Shown: positions 1 to 12,667, numbered from the stretch's first letter. The stretch is DNA of 64,000 bases from Acanthochlamys bracteata (GCA_019914995.1 CM034126.1:8375001-8439000), one strand, 5' to 3'. Made by a program: numbers and translations. The notes: generated by a model from the letters alone, not told the origin.

Positions 1-1509
1 ACAACCATCATACAGCCAACTGTTATGCTACTACATACTGGACAGAGGACAGCACACGGGACAGAGGATGCCACAGCCACATCACAGTCAGCTGCTCGAC
101 TGCTTGAAGCGGGACAGAACAGCATACGGGACAGAGTATGCCACAGCTAAATAACAGCCAACTGCTATGCTGCTACTGAAGCGGGACAGAGAACAACATA
201 CGAGACAGAGGATGCAACAGCCACATTACAGTCAGTTGTTTGGCTACTGAAGCATATGCAGACTTCTCTGTTTCGGGACAGACACATATGTTCAACGGCA
301 ACGAAGTTTCCCTTGCCTTCAAAAATCACCTGCACTCACAACGGACTGAAGGACCTCAAACAGAAGATTTACAAGAGCTAGAATCATCTTCACTTTCACA
401 CAAAAGGGAAGCTCAATAATCAAGAAAAGAAAGCAGTTAAAGTCCTTGATCAGTCAAGCGGTCAACCTGCACTACATTTATTATGGACATACCATATCAA
501 CTCATCAGCTCACCGAGATTCAAACAGAATTTTAGCTGAATTAAGCACTCAACCGTTGGCAGCAAATTCAAATCTCTTCAACGCATTTAATGCAACAAAG
601 ACTTTACACAAACACAGCTGAAGAACCACTGGACAACACCATTCCTTCTCTGACGTGAAGAACCGAGCGCCAACAGCAACGTTCCTCATCGGCTCCTGCA
701 TAGGAAAGATGTTCTATAAAAAGGGAGTCACAGCAACGAGGAAACGGTGTGGAGAAATAGAGAAAAACAGGGAGAGAACAAAAAGAAAACAGAAGTAGAG
801 AGAATCCAAGCAAAAACAGAGACATACAAGAACTCTATCACTCTACACAAAAAAAAAACTCCCACTGCCGGTCACGAACTTGACTACTCCACACAAACAA
901 ATGTTGCTGCAAATCATACTGAAGAAATCTCTCAGCAATCTCTCCGATCATCTCATCTGAATCACTGATTAAACACTCAACATTCATGAGACAGATCCTG
1001 CACTCAATACTTGTTTATTTTTTGTAACTTGTCACTTACAGTGTAAAGGTGGTGCTGCATGCACCGGTAAAGGAAGCTCAGGTAGAGCTTGGTGTAATCT
1101 CTTAGACCTTGTAATAGAGCTAGCAAATCAGCCAGGAGGACATGCGTGTGTAGGAGGCTGGTAGGGGTTGTCTTGGCGAAGAAATCCGGTAGAGTATGTG
1201 TGCTTGGCGAAGCACTTCGCTCTAGGTGTATTTGTAGCTTATTAAAGGTCTAGTGAAGCTTTGGCTCTGGTGATAGAGCGACCGTGGATGTAGGCAAAGG
1301 AGTTTTGCCGAACCACGTTAAATACTCTGAGCACTACTTTTTGTCACTTCTGTCAGTAAACACACTAATTCTTCTGTCTGCAGATTACAGCACTGACATA
1401 GCCGGCTGTCAGCTCTCTGCCAGTAGAATTAAAAACTTAACGAAAATTTTTATAGATTAACTCAATTCACCCCTCCCCTCTTGAGTTAATCTTGCAGGAA
1501 TATCTAACA
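1..1509 (+). mobile_element. LTR of a copia-like retrotransposon, 5' end outside window
   Basis: The right end has the CAATTCACCCCTCCCCTCTT tract just before an ...AACA terminus at 1509, a signature I associate with the 3' ends of plant copia LTRs. The same terminal layout, including an ACCACGT-type box about 180 bases upstream, recurs in the LTRs ending at 22361 (plus) and starting at 36733 (minus). No primer binding site follows 1509, so this looks like a solo or truncated LTR rather than the 5' LTR of an intact element. The left boundary is not in the window. The small ORFs inside it show no family resemblance. Confidence 0.6.
40..253. repeat. three tandem ~72-bp units inside the LTR
   Basis: Three consecutive units begin near 40, 111 and 183. 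Each has two GGGACAGAG-like motifs about 20 bases apart followed by a CACAGCCA...CAGTCA block and ending in TGAAGC. A partial unit precedes them at 1-39. Such internal repeats are common in LTR promoter regions; any function here is inference. Confidence 0.75.
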
Positions 1510-2025
1510 GAGTTAAATAAGAAGGAAAGGAAAATTATCTTTTTAGTATATTTCTCGGCAAATTCTTCGTCGAACCAAGATATCACCTAATTATCATTCT
1601 TGTCTGGTTTATTTTTGCTGTTCGAAAACCTGGCAGTTCTATCAGTTTTTTGAAATTTTCGAGTAACGAACGTGCATGGAATTTTTCACATTTTAAATTT
1701 CTGGGTTCTGTGATAGATACTTGCTTTAATGAAATTATATGACTTGGTTGATTTTAATTGGAGTTTGAGAACCTTCTCTAGGTACTTAAACTGGACGATC
1801 CTTAGTCGCTACCGATTATAGTGTTCGTGTTTCTCCATTTGTACGAGATAGCCATATGGGTCAGCATTTCCGAACAGCGTCAGGCAACCGCCGCTACTTC
1901 AGCTAGTCTATGAGTTTATTCGGGAAGCCGCAGAAAACAACCGACCATCAGCACTAGCAGCATAAGTTCAATTCTCAACCAGGACAGTTTGGCAATGTTG
2001 GTAGTGTTATCTAAACGCTACCTAT
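1510..2025. other. intergenic, nothing recognised
   Basis: No long ORF, no RNA gene and no repeat boundary recognised between the end of the LTR and the GC-rich repeat that follows. Confidence 0.5.
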
Positions 2026-2400
2026 AGGTGCAAAAACGGGCGGACCGGGCTGGCTCGGTCTGGGTAAAGTACCCGGGCCGGACCAGCCCGACCTAGTTTC
2101 ATTTCTTATGACCCGGCCCTGCCCATTTATCCGAGTTATATTTTTATTTTATATAAAAAATAGAATTTAAAAATAATTTTAAGATAAAAAATAAATATTG
2201 TTATTTTTAAAATTTTGTTTTTTAGTAATATAAAATTTTTTTATTAAATTTGATCTGATCAACAGTCAATGTTGACCAGATCAACTGTCAATATTTGACC
2301 GGTCAATATTGATCGGTCAATATTAACAATACTCGGGTAGGCGGACGGGCCGCCCGCCAGGCCAACATAGTCGGCCCATCCTGCCTATTGGCGAGGTCGC
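2026..2400. repeat. MITE-like repeat with GC-rich arms
   Basis: GC-rich arms (rich in CGGGC/GCCCG) flank an AT-rich core, and the core contains several inverted GGTCAATATT/TTGACC copies between 2250 and 2330 that could fold into hairpins. The arrangement is like the non-autonomous hAT-type repeats found elsewhere in this window, but I could not fix the termini or a target duplication. Confidence 0.35.
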
Positions 2401-3967
2401 ATTGAGATGCGGCGAACCCACAGCGACGAGGATTGGCGCGGCGAGGTCGCCTCGTGCGCAGAGAGGGAGCAGATCACGCGGAGAGGAATAGCAGAGTCGA
2501 TCGGGAGCGAATGGAAGAAATTAGGGATCGGGATCGGGAGAAGAAACTAGAGGAGACATTCACACCACGGGAAAATGACGAGCGCACTCCTTATTTTGAT
2601 AAGTTAGAATTCGTAAATTTTTTTAAAATCAACCTATAAGTGCTTGTAACTACGGCATTCAAATAACGAGTTGTTTATCGAGATAGTTAGTAGTGCTTTA
2701 AAAAAAAATTAAATAAATTTTTTTTTATTATTTTAAAAAAATAAATTATATATTTTATTTTTTAAAATAACTAATAATAAGATGTAAAATTTTTCTAAAA
2801 TAATATTTTAAAAATATTAAAAAAATTTATTGACAAACATAAAATAAAAATAAAAATTAAAAAGTAAAAAATAAAGTAAATATGCTCTATAAATAAATTT
2901 AATTATGGAAATATTTGAAAATTTTTTTAAATTTTTTTCTAAAAGTAAAGAATATTTTAAAAATAAATTTTGATCTTTTGACAATTATATATCTAGCTAA
3001 GAAAAAGTCAGCTTGCAGCTTGATGATATTGCAGGGTCTTTAGACAGAAGTCTATATAAAGAACATTTGAGAGCGCTTTTAGAAAACAAATTTAACAAAA
3101 AGTTTTTAAAAAGAAAGTTTTATTATTTTATTTTAAAAATTAATAAAAATAATTAATAATAAGATTTTTTAAGTAAAATTTTTTATATTTTTTAAATTTA
3201 TAAAATTTTATAGAATGATTTAAAAGTTTATTAAATAATTATAAAATAAAAATAAAACTGATACAATAATTTGCACTGACAAAAATATTTTACTGGAAGG
3301 AGATCGAGAAGATGAGAGTCATCATCCAGTAAGAATGTACAGAAAGGATAGCCGTAAATAAATTTTTCTTCAGGAGGTGCATCAATTCTTTTATCAGTGT
3401 TACAATGGCAACACGGTGTACAAGACTTGAAAAGGAAGAGCGGTCGAAGATAATTAGTTTACAATTAAAAAAGCTTATTCAAACAGTTAGTTCCACACAT
3501 GTCGGTTGAGACCGAAATCACGTTGGTGATAGACTAGCTTGCACATATATTTATCCGAAACAATGGCTGATGAATGCCTGGATTGAATCTTGTCCAAACA
3601 TTGTTCCGATTTGGTATTTGAAGATAACTGTAATGTCGCCTTGATTGAATGAATTTTGTTTATTTTCAAAAGAAAGAAAAGGATATTAAATATTTTCTTC
3701 ACCGAATATCTTATGCAATTAGTGATGAATCAATGGCTACTGCAAGGCTTCATTGCCACGTTATAAAAGTTGGATTTTTTAGTTACTATACCAATTAAAT
3801 AAATGTTTAATCTGTAGTACAGCTAAATGTTGAAGTTAAAAGTGGGTAATTCTAAAGTGCTCAAATTCAATCGACTCTAAGTAGCGTAAAGATGTAAAAA
3901 TCTGAAAGGTTTGTAATTTATTAACTTGCTTTTCAATGTTCTACTGTATGTGTGCATATATATAGTT
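2401..3967. other. intergenic, AT-rich repeats, no supported gene
   Basis: A short Arg/Glu-rich reading frame (2433-2639) runs from the GC-rich repeat into AT-rich sequence and matches nothing I recognise; it is more likely chance. From about 2690 to 3260 the sequence is strongly AT-rich with TTTAAAAA-type palindromes resembling the MITE family seen at 43509-46052. The remainder shows nothing. Confidence 0.45.
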
Positions 3968-3972
3968 AATTT

Positions 3973-4480
3973 TGTTAAAAATAGGTAGTGTGTACGAATA
4001 AAAAATAGCACAGTAGAATAATTAACATATATTATAATTTTGCAATTCAAATTGAGATTGTTAAAAATAAATAAGCCAATCACATAAACACAAAAATATA
4101 CGTAGGAAAAAATAAAAAAAATCTCAAGGTGGTATCGTCATACTACAAAAAAATATCACTATACGATGAGATTACAATATAGGCTTATAATTTTATTTTC
4201 TTACTTGCATTCTTCTTCAAAATTCTACACATTTGGAACATATATATAAAATACAAGAAAATTATTTAATAGCTAGCCAACTAAATAATTAATAATTCAA
4301 TGCAACTCTTCGGCTTGATAATCATTTTTTTGGCATTGATTTCTTGGCATAACTTTCTATGATAGTTATAATGAATCTGGACATAACTATCATAGTAGCT
4401 ATATTGGACTAAATGGTGGATAATAGCTAATTATGGACTCCTTGATTAAAAACTCGTCAAAGTGTTAAACATATTCAACA
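3973..4480 (-). repeat. 3' LTR of the copia element
   Basis: 508 bp. Aligns over its length with 8574-9209, with many substitutions. It lacks a roughly 90-bp block (about 8890-8980) and a short duplicated stretch present in the other LTR. Confidence 0.88.
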
Positions 4481-4859
4481 AATCTCCTACTTAAAGACAC
4501 TTTGTCATATATTTTAAAAAAAGTAAGAAGTTGGTACGAAAGTACTCACATCGGAGGTATTAAAAATAGATAAACACAGAGCAGAGTAAGGACTATTGTA
4601 CTTACTAGCTGACTTTCGAAGTTCATCAGTCCTTAATCAATTTCTTCCAACTCTATTGCTTTCTTAAAATGCTTTCATAAGATATCTATGACTATTTTCA
4701 CTGCTGTTATTTATTGTGATCTAACACAAAGTTCTATGAAATTCAAACTTCGTAAAAAAAAACTTTGTCAAGGCATCCTTGAGATTCTGCTTTGTAGGAA
4801 TTTTGAGTAAGTTAATACTCCCACTAAAAATCACATCACAAATAAAGTAATATTACACT

Positions 4860-7800
4860 TCAATGTGTCTTGCTCTGAAATTAAATACTGAATTATTTAT
4901 AAAATATAGGACACTTTGACTATCACAAAATAGAAACAATGATTCTTATTTGTGCCCAAATTTCTCCAACAATCTCTTCATCAATATGCCTTCCTTACAT
5001 GCTTGTATTGTTGTCATATATTCTGCTTCTGTTATAGAAAGAGTTACAACAGTTGCAATCTTGAATACCAACTAACAGCACCACCTATAAAGATGAACAC
5101 ATAACCAAAAGTGGATTTTCTCCTATCAAGATCACCCGCATAATCCGAGTTCACAAAACTTTTAACAAGACATTTAAACCCTTTGTAACACAATGCAGTA
5201 TCTAGAGTACCCTTAATTGACCGAAATACTTTCTAAATAGCCATCTAGTGCTCCTTGCTAGATTTACAATATATCTACTTACCATTCTCGCTGCTTGAGC
5301 AATGTCTAATCGAATGCATATCATAACATACATAAGGCTTTCTACTGTATATACATATGGTACCCGAGAAATCTCAATTTTCTTATTATTTTGGCTAAGA
5401 TATCCCAAAAAAATAATTTGAGACTAATAGAGAAAGAGATAGACACCGACTTACTTGTTTGCATATCAAATCGTCGTAACATATTCTTCAGATAGCCAGC
5501 CTGGGACAGTCGAATTTTTCTATTGCCTTTGTCTTGCCATATCTGCATTCTAAAAGTCTTATTTGCCGGACCCAAGTCACTAGCTAAAAGTGACTTGGAT
5601 GCGTTACATGTTTTGGCTCGACACAAATATATCATCCACATACAGCAATAAGATGATATACTCACCTTTCTCAAACTGCTTGATGTAAGCACAAGAGTTC
5701 GAGACTAGCTTGTTGTATTCGAGACTCCCGATACAACTATCAAATCTCTTACACTAGCACATTGGTGTCTGCTTAAGCCCATAAAGAAATTTGACTAACC
5801 GGCAAACCAAGTTCTCTTTACCTACCTTGGCAAAGCCTTCTGGTTGGACTATGTATATTTCCTCTTCCAACTCACCGTGCAAGAATGTCGTCTTCACGTC
5901 GATTTGTTAAAGGTGTAAATCCGATTATACGCACAATGTCAAGACCACACGAATTGTTGCCAAATGAATCACCGGAGAGAAGATTTCATCAAAGTCGGCT
6001 CCTTCCTTTTGTGCATATCCTTTTACAACAATTGGGTACGAAACCGTTCTACTTGATCATTGCAACCACGCTTGATCTTATAGACCCATTTGTTACCAAT
6101 AGCTTTGCGTCCTTGACGAAATAGTACTAATTTCCAAATCCCATTCGTATAGAGTGCATCAATTTCTTCTTGCATAGTTTCTATCCAACGAGCAGTGTTT
6201 GGACTATCCAATGCTTACTTAAAAGTTGTTGGTTCTCCTTCTTCAACAAGCTTACTATATGTAAAGTTAGGTATAGATTCCAAACAATAATCCGCATATG
6301 TTTTAGCTATTTTTCTCTTACGAGTTAAACGCCCAAAGGTTGGATTTTTAGGAACTTCTTCCTCATGCTCATCCCTTGGTTTACGTACAGAATCTAAGTC
6401 TTTTTTCTCATCTTCTGTCTTCTCCGGATTAGCTATGGTCTCGTCCTGAAGCAAAATTTACTTTCCAATGGCATATCTAGTGGCATCATCACCTTCTGAT
6501 GTTCTTTACATCTGATCTTCCACAAAGATCAAATTCCTACTGAAGAAAAATTTACGCGCAGTGGGATCCCATAAGCGATCCTTATAAATCCTAATTTTCA
6601 GTATATCTCAGAAATATGCACTTTGTGGACTTAGGATACAACCTGGATCTCTCTAGTGATTTATACATTACAAATACTGGATAACTAAATATATAAAGAC
6701 AAGAATAATCAACAACATTATCAGTCCACAATTTCATTAGCAATTTCAACCAAATAGCAGTTGAAGGGATGCGGTTTAACACATAACAAATAGTCTTGGC
6801 TATCTCTGCCCAAAAATAGTTAGCCAAACCAGCCACTTTAACCATAACCCTTACTCGCTCAAGTAATGTCTTATTGAACTGCTCCGCAACTCCATTTTGT
6901 TGTGTAGTATAAGGTACAGTGGAATGTCGTTTGATCCCTTGTTCGACTAAGAAAATAGGAAATTTATCACTGTTGTATTCTCCTTTGTTGTCCGACCGTA
7001 CGCACTTGATCCTACTGCTGGAATCAAGTTCTACACGAGCTTTAAAATACTTGAACACACTAAAGACGTCTAACTTTCTTCGAATTGCATACACCCAGCT
7101 TCATCGAAAAAAATCATAATAAATGTTACCAAATATTTGCCGCCTCAAAGTGAAAGCTGCGGTGACCTTCAAACATCCGAATGAACCAAGTCAAGAGCGT
7201 CTTTAGCTATAGAGAATAATCTTCCAAATTTGGTACGGTGAAGCTTCTCCGTAACACACTATTCACAAAACGGCAATTTAACCTCGGATGATCCTGGCAA
7301 GAGTTTATAATCACAGAGAATTTTAAAGTCGTACTCAAAATATGACCCAGATTCAAGTGTCACAATTGAGTTACCTTCTCTAAACTAATCCTGGATGCCA
7401 CACTTGCATCTCTATGTATAGTGTCACTCCAATCACATGGTACAAGTTGGAACCAAATTTTTTCCCCTCAAGATTTTCTGCGCATTCTAGATGACCTTCA
7501 CGATGCCACTCATATCTAGGTCTTACAACCAAGGTCATCAAACTATCCAAAATATAGCAAATTTTTAGTGAGACCAATTATATGGCGTACATTACTAACG
7601 AGGCAAATTCTTCCATCTTCTCTCTTGAGCATGATAGAACCAACTCCAATAATCTTCAACACTTGGTCATTTTCTATCCGCATGTTATTTCCAGAATTGA
7701 CTTCATACTCATGTAGCCAATCCTTTCTGCATGTCATGTGCCAAAATGCTCATAAATTCAAAACTCAAGCATAAGAAAATTTGGCCTCGTCTTCGGTAAC

Positions 7801-8520
7801 ACTTACTATTTTGCCAACTAAAGCCTCGCCCTTATCCGAATTATATGCCACACATGTTAGAAACTTAGATGCTTCTGCGCTTTCTTCTTTGGCCAACGAC
7901 TTGCACTCACACTTATTGTGCCCAATTTTTCCACAAGCAAAACACTTTACCACTACTTCTAAAATTTTGCTTTCTTTTTTTATCTTGTGTCAACAATAAA
8001 ACTTCCTCTTGCTGTCCACCAGGCATAATATCAAACTTGTCCTTTCGACGACTTTCTTTTTCAAGACCAGCTGCAACAAATATCTTCATAAACAAATGAT
8101 TTCAAGTCGTTATTACTTGTTTGATTTATGACAACTTGATCATATGAACTTGAAAAATTTTGGAGTAGAATCAATGCACGCTCATCAGTCTCTATATTCT
8201 TCTCTAGTGCTGTTAATTGAAAGAAAAGAGACTCCATTGTAATAAGATGATCAGCCACAAAAGAGATTTATGTAATGCGAAGAGAATACAAATTTCGTAT
8301 CAAGAATATAGCATGCTGAATTGACTTCTAGGTATAAACTTTCTCAAGCTTTTCCTAAATCTCTTTTGCAGTCTTTAATTCTAAAACATTAAGAATCACA
8401 TGATTAGTAAGAGAAAGATGAAGATTTGTCATAACATATCTTTCTATATTTTGCCATCTATCATTCGTCATATCGTTGGGATGATCCTCCAAAGTGGCAA
8501 ACTAATTTTTTTGCTAAAAT
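4860..8520 (-). pseudogene. copia gag-pol polyprotein, decayed
   Basis: Domains read on the minus strand in several frames. Gag (UBN2-like) lies at about 8520-8060. The zinc knuckle at about 7950-7915 has the CX2CX4HX4C pattern (CFACGKIGHNKC). A protease-downstream segment is at 7737-7543. The integrase core is at about 7300-6600, with a DNKGEY block and a PYTTQQNGVAE block. Reverse transcriptase begins at 6211 (KWVYKIK) and its YVDD catalytic motif is intact at 5631-5642. A VPYVYTVESLMYVM/RLDIA block is at about 5355-5280, and RNase H (TEAEYM) is at about 5050-4930. Several frame changes and stops separate these, so no functional polyprotein can be made. Confidence 0.88.
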
Positions 8521-8573
8521 TGCCATCCTCTATAATGAGTAGTTTCTTCCGTTGAAATTTTCAATCTCAAATT

Positions 8574-9209
8574 TATTGGAAATACGGTAGTGTGCACGGA
8601 ATAACAGCAAAATATTTAGCACACATTAGGATCTTACAATCCAAATGAAATTGTTAAGGATGAATAAGATAGTCACACAAACACAAAAATATACGTGACA
8701 AAAAATGAGAAAAACCCCACAGTGGTGTGGTTACAACAAAAAAAGTATCAATATTCGATGAGATTACAATGTAAACTTACAACTTTACTTTCTTACTTGC
8801 ATTCTTTTTCTAAATTCCAAACATTTGAGAAATATACATAATATGCAAAAAAAATTCTTTGATAGCTAGTTCACTAAAAAACTAACTCCAATACAAATGG
8901 GTTCCCACTTCATCGCGGAAGCTAGGAGGGCAGGAATTGCTTGGTTCTCGAATCGGTCTACTTCCAGTGAATGTGCTCAAGGCAACTCTTCAACTTGGTA
9001 ATGACCTCTTTGTCATTGTTTCTTTGTCATAACTTTCTATAGTAGTTAGAATGAATCCGAATATAATTTTTCTATGAATCTGGACATAACTTTCTAATGA
9101 ATCTGAACATAATTACCATAGCAGCTATGTTGGACTAAATGATAGGCTACCAGTAGATACTTGTGGACTGATTGATTAGAAGCTCATCAAGGTATTTTTA
9201 TATCCAACA
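8574..9209 (-). repeat. 5' LTR of the copia element
   Basis: 636 bp, the partner of 3973-4480. Its extra length comes from a block of higher GC content around 8890-8980 and a local duplication of TCTATGAATCTGGACATAAC-like sequence near 9070-9110. The tRNA primer binding site that should lie just inside (below 8574) is badly degraded. Confidence 0.86.
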
Positions 9210-9214
9210 AATTT

Positions 9215-9834
9215 GATATATTAAAAGTCCAACATCAACAAATACCTAAGGGACTTAATATTTAATACACCATCATAATCTAATATGTAGACTACCAAAC
9301 TGGAATTTGAACTTTGAGACAAACAGTAGAAGGTTTAAGAAAACACTTAAGCTCCATCTGGTGTTTGAACTAGATGCACGCAACCTTTGCTCAAAATAAC
9401 AAAAGCATCTGTTTGTATTTAAAAACTTCTTTAAATAAAATCTAATAATTAAGAAGGAAATTCAAAAAATGAACTTTTTCAATGAAAAATTAGGGAATCT
9501 TGAGTGCCACAATAGAGTAGCCAGTTATCTGGAAATGAGATTGGAAGAAAAAATCATATTATACGCCAGTTTTATTAACTTTTTATCAGAATAGTTATTT
9601 GGGCTTTCTATTAACAAATCTTTGCATATCGTACCACAAGGAATCGAATGCTATTACCTAAAAAATAGGGAAAAAATAACTAATTCTAACGAAATAAGTT
9701 GAAAGCAAAGATGACTGCGTTATCCTTCTCTTCCTCTTCAAATGAGCTTATAATTATATATTTGAATTACTGGAAACAACTCTAGGTACTAAGAGCAACA
9801 AATATTCATTTAGAGATTTTAGACATCCAACCAT
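9215..9834. other. intergenic, nothing recognised
   Basis: No ORF of note and no identifiable repeat between the copia element and the duplicated segment at 9835. Confidence 0.5.
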
Positions 9835-10025
9835 TGTTCCGGAAAAGCAGAGGAGTATTAGATCACTAACATATCATGTTAAAAATACTTGGGGTTCTAT
9901 TTAGATGACTAGCTCTTGCTCTTGTTAGGATGGGTAATTATTTAGTATTTTACTTACACTAGATGTTCTTGCGAGTTCACGTGTTGGTTCCTGATTACTT
10001 TCATCTGTAACATTCTCTTCGACTT
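9835..10025. repeat. duplicated segment, copy 1 (no MITE)
   Basis: Resembles 12845-13555 in the same orientation: shared GCAGAGGAG[TC]ATTA, a GGGTTC[TC]ATTTAG stretch, TCTTGCTCTTGTTAGA/G and a stretch ending ...GATTACTTTCAT/GATTGCTGTCAT. The second copy is interrupted by an hAT-type MITE that this copy lacks. The two copies lie about 3 kb apart and bracket the solo LTR and the second copia fragment. Confidence 0.6.
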
Positions 10026-10316
10026 AAGAATCGACCTCGAACTCGAGGAAGAACCTACTACACACAATTGACCAATCTTCCCATTTGGCATACTCATCTT
10101 GCAGTCTTTCAAAGCAATTAGCGCAACTTTGAGGCTAGAGTTACCTACAAGAATATTACGTTAACTAGTATGCGACGTGTTATAAGGTGCAGATAGTGAT
10201 CCTCAGACAGCGTAGGCAACTGATCGGTAGCCAAGGAAGGCATAGAGCAAAGTCCTTCAGTTGACACACATATCTCATTGGATGAATTTAGGACCTAACC
10301 GAAAGATTCAAACTAC

Positions 10317-10499
10317 ATGCCACTTGTCCCACACACTATAATACTTGGAAGAGACTGTGGAATCTATGTTTCAGCTTATGATGACAATGATCAGGGATTG
10401 TCGCTGCCAATACGACTTGAATTTAAGAAAAACAGAGTCACCCAGCTAAAACATTGTCTCTCGATGGTGCCAATCAAATATTTGTTTCATTTAATTTAG
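10317..10499 (+). pseudogene. possible Ulp1/C48 peptidase C-terminal remnant
   Basis: A 60-codon frame contains DCGIYVSAYDDNDQGLSLP, which resembles the DCG[IV]YV...(A/F)...GL.IP segment around the catalytic Cys of plant Ulp1-like (C48) peptidases. Many such domains in plant genomes are carried by Mutator-like or CACTA-related transposons. Nothing upstream (10026-10316) could be recognised as the His/Asp part of the catalytic site, so at most this is a fragment. It could be a chance resemblance. Confidence 0.3.
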
Positions 10500-10515
10500 T
10501 GTTTTCTGTAGTTTC

Positions 10516-11407
10516 TGTTGGGGAGATGCAACACCGAAGGAGTTAATTAAGATAAGACATCCGAAAGGTTCCGTCTATATACTAAAAAGTTTAATCTAAT
10601 CGAAAAGTTTAAATTAATGGATTATGAAACTCTCTAATATATTAACAATATTTTCATTTTATCTTTATTCAATGTAGAACTAATCTACTCATTTTTATTC
10701 CAACAATCTTCCTTTTAAGAGTGAGTCACCTATATTTCTCCTTATTTGAACACCCTATCGCACCAAGTACGTCAATCGCTCAGAATCACATCCACTTAGT
10801 TTCAAGCACCGTTACTGCACACAAATAGTAAGTTATTAAAATCGAACATGCTCCGAATCTTTACTCACACATTTCGGAAGCCCATATTAGCTACACGGTT
10901 CTTAATTCGCTCATTGCACTACTAGTTAAAGCTATAACATGCGCATGCCGCCTCTCTTGCGCACCATCTGTGCAACTAAGAGACAACCATCAGATCTCAA
11001 TTTGCTCTAAATCCTCACTCACATCTTACGGAAGCCCATGTGAGTCACACTGTTCTTAACCCGTTGATCCACTATCAGCGAGAGCTATTATGTAAAAAAA
11101 TCTCATAAAAATATATACCACGTAATACCTCACACGCACACCGTTACTATCTGCAATAATACTATACTAATAGATCTCTGCAACACATATCGCAACTTTT
11201 GCACGTCGTCATGGATTATTGTTGCTCCTTCTCGTCTGCTCTCTCTCCTTGCTGCTGTCATCCTCACATTGCGACTGTCACTCTCAAAAGAAAGCATACC
11301 CCCTTAACCCTAATTAGAACTAATCTAATTAATAGATAGATTTTAATTAAAACTAAATGAGCCTAACAGTAGATAAAGCCCACTATAGTCTGTTTTTATT
11401 TCCAACA
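10516..11407 (-). mobile_element. solo LTR (892 bp)
   Basis: Bounded by TGTTGG...CCAACA and flanked by GTTTC (10511-10515) and GTTTT (11408-11412), a 5-bp target duplication with one mismatch. Read on the minus strand it begins TGTTGGAAATAAAAACAG and carries an AATAAA signal near its far end, the usual layout of a plant LTR. No primer site or coding region belongs to it. It abuts the broken end of a separate copia fragment, so it probably inserted into that fragment. Confidence 0.68.
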
Positions 11408-11412
11408 GTTTT

Positions 11413-12600
11413 AGTATACTCTGTGAAGTGAAGCGTCGTTCTGTCTCTTTGGATGTTTTTGTACCACCTATTAACTTCACTAGTAAAAAATTTTAACTGT
11501 AGAGTTAAACTGAGTATGAATCATAGAAATGAATCTGTTATAAATAGAAAGAAATCCGACTGATTGCGCATGAGATAAATTCAAATATAACGAGTGTAAT
11601 CATCAATAAAACTTATATAAAAGAGAAAGTCAATCATAAATGAGATAGGTGCAGGGCTACAAATGTCAGAATGAACTAACTCAAAAGGACGTTTAGTTTT
11701 AAATAAACTTTTAGTGAAAGGAAGAGCTAAATATTTTGTCAATTTACAACCTGTATATGAAGATAATGGTGAAAAAAATACTTGCCCGAGAGATCCACTT
11801 TAAAATAAATCTTTAAGTCGAGATTCAGAAATATGACCCAAACGTTTATACTACAAATCAGCAGTAGATGAAACAACAGTAAAATAATTAATAATGGAAG
11901 GATTAGGTAAAAAATATGAAGATTTTCTAAATAATAGAGTCGTCCCTTTATACGAGTACAACCAATCGTTTGGCTAGTATGAGGATCATTTATGTTATAG
12001 GTAAGAAAATCAAAAGTAACAATAAATTCACTGTCGCGAAGACTACTGATGAATATAAGATTGAAAATAATGTTTGGAACATGTAGGATAAAAAGTAAAA
12101 TAAGAGTATATCAAATAAGACATCCAGATTTGATAATGAGTAATTGAGAACCATCGGTTGTGTGTAGGGATGAAAAATATGATGGTAAAAATATAATTTT
12201 GGATAATGAAGACTCATTTGAAGTCATATGATGAGAAGCATTAGAATCTAATATCCAAAAAAAAGACATACCTAAAGAAGCAGAAAATACAAATACAGAG
12301 AGCTAATAAATGAATACTATTGTTGAAGCTAGAGTTTTATTTGGTTAACATGATATTTAATATCCAAAAATTAAGAGAGATTTCACGAGCTGCCGATGTA
12401 TTATCGACGATATGTGCTTGAGGATCTTGAGAGCTTATTGAGGAAAAGAAGCCGTTCGCCTTCATTTGCTCCCGATATTATGAAAATAAATATGGATAAT
12501 ATTGAAAATAATTATTCAAAAAATAACCAGATTTGTGACAATGAGAATAAGAAATAATCATACTGATTACAGACTGAACGATTTTTTTTTTTTAATTTGA
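11413..12600 (-). pseudogene. second copia gag-protease-integrase fragment
   Basis: On the minus strand, a gag zinc-knuckle remnant (C.KSGYF context, about 12550-12500) is followed by the protease active-site region at about 12255-12205, which reads WILDSNASHHMT. The usual motif is D-S-G, so the active-site Gly is replaced by Asn, needing two base changes. Further down are a GAG-pre-integrase-like region and the start of the integrase (HSDI, about 11660). Reverse transcriptase and RNase H are absent: the fragment stops at the solo LTR. Many stops and frameshifts. Confidence 0.72.
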
Positions 12601-12667
12601 TGAAAAGAGAAGATAAATAAAGTTTAATTAGATTGAAAATTTTAGAAAATTTTCTTAAAATCGGATA

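Larger units (their letters stand above)
3973..9209 (-). mobile_element. complete, non-functional Ty1/copia retrotransposon
   Basis: A full element on the minus strand. Both LTRs are recognisable, bounded by TG...CA (TA at the inner end of the 5' LTR), and the whole is flanked by an exact 5-bp target duplication AATTT at 3968-3972 and 9210-9214. Next to the 3' LTR the minus strand reads a polypurine tract (GTAGGAGATT). Inside, in copia order, are gag with a CCHC knuckle, protease, integrase, reverse transcriptase and RNase H. Frameshifts and stops break the polyprotein throughout, so it is dead, and the LTRs differ clearly, so insertion is old. Clade assignment (perhaps TNT1/Tork-like) is a guess. 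Confidence 0.93.

Noticed and set aside
2433-2639. Arg/Glu-rich 68-codon frame
   Set aside because: No recognisable family; it runs from a GC-rich repeat into AT-rich sequence and ends in unrelated residues.
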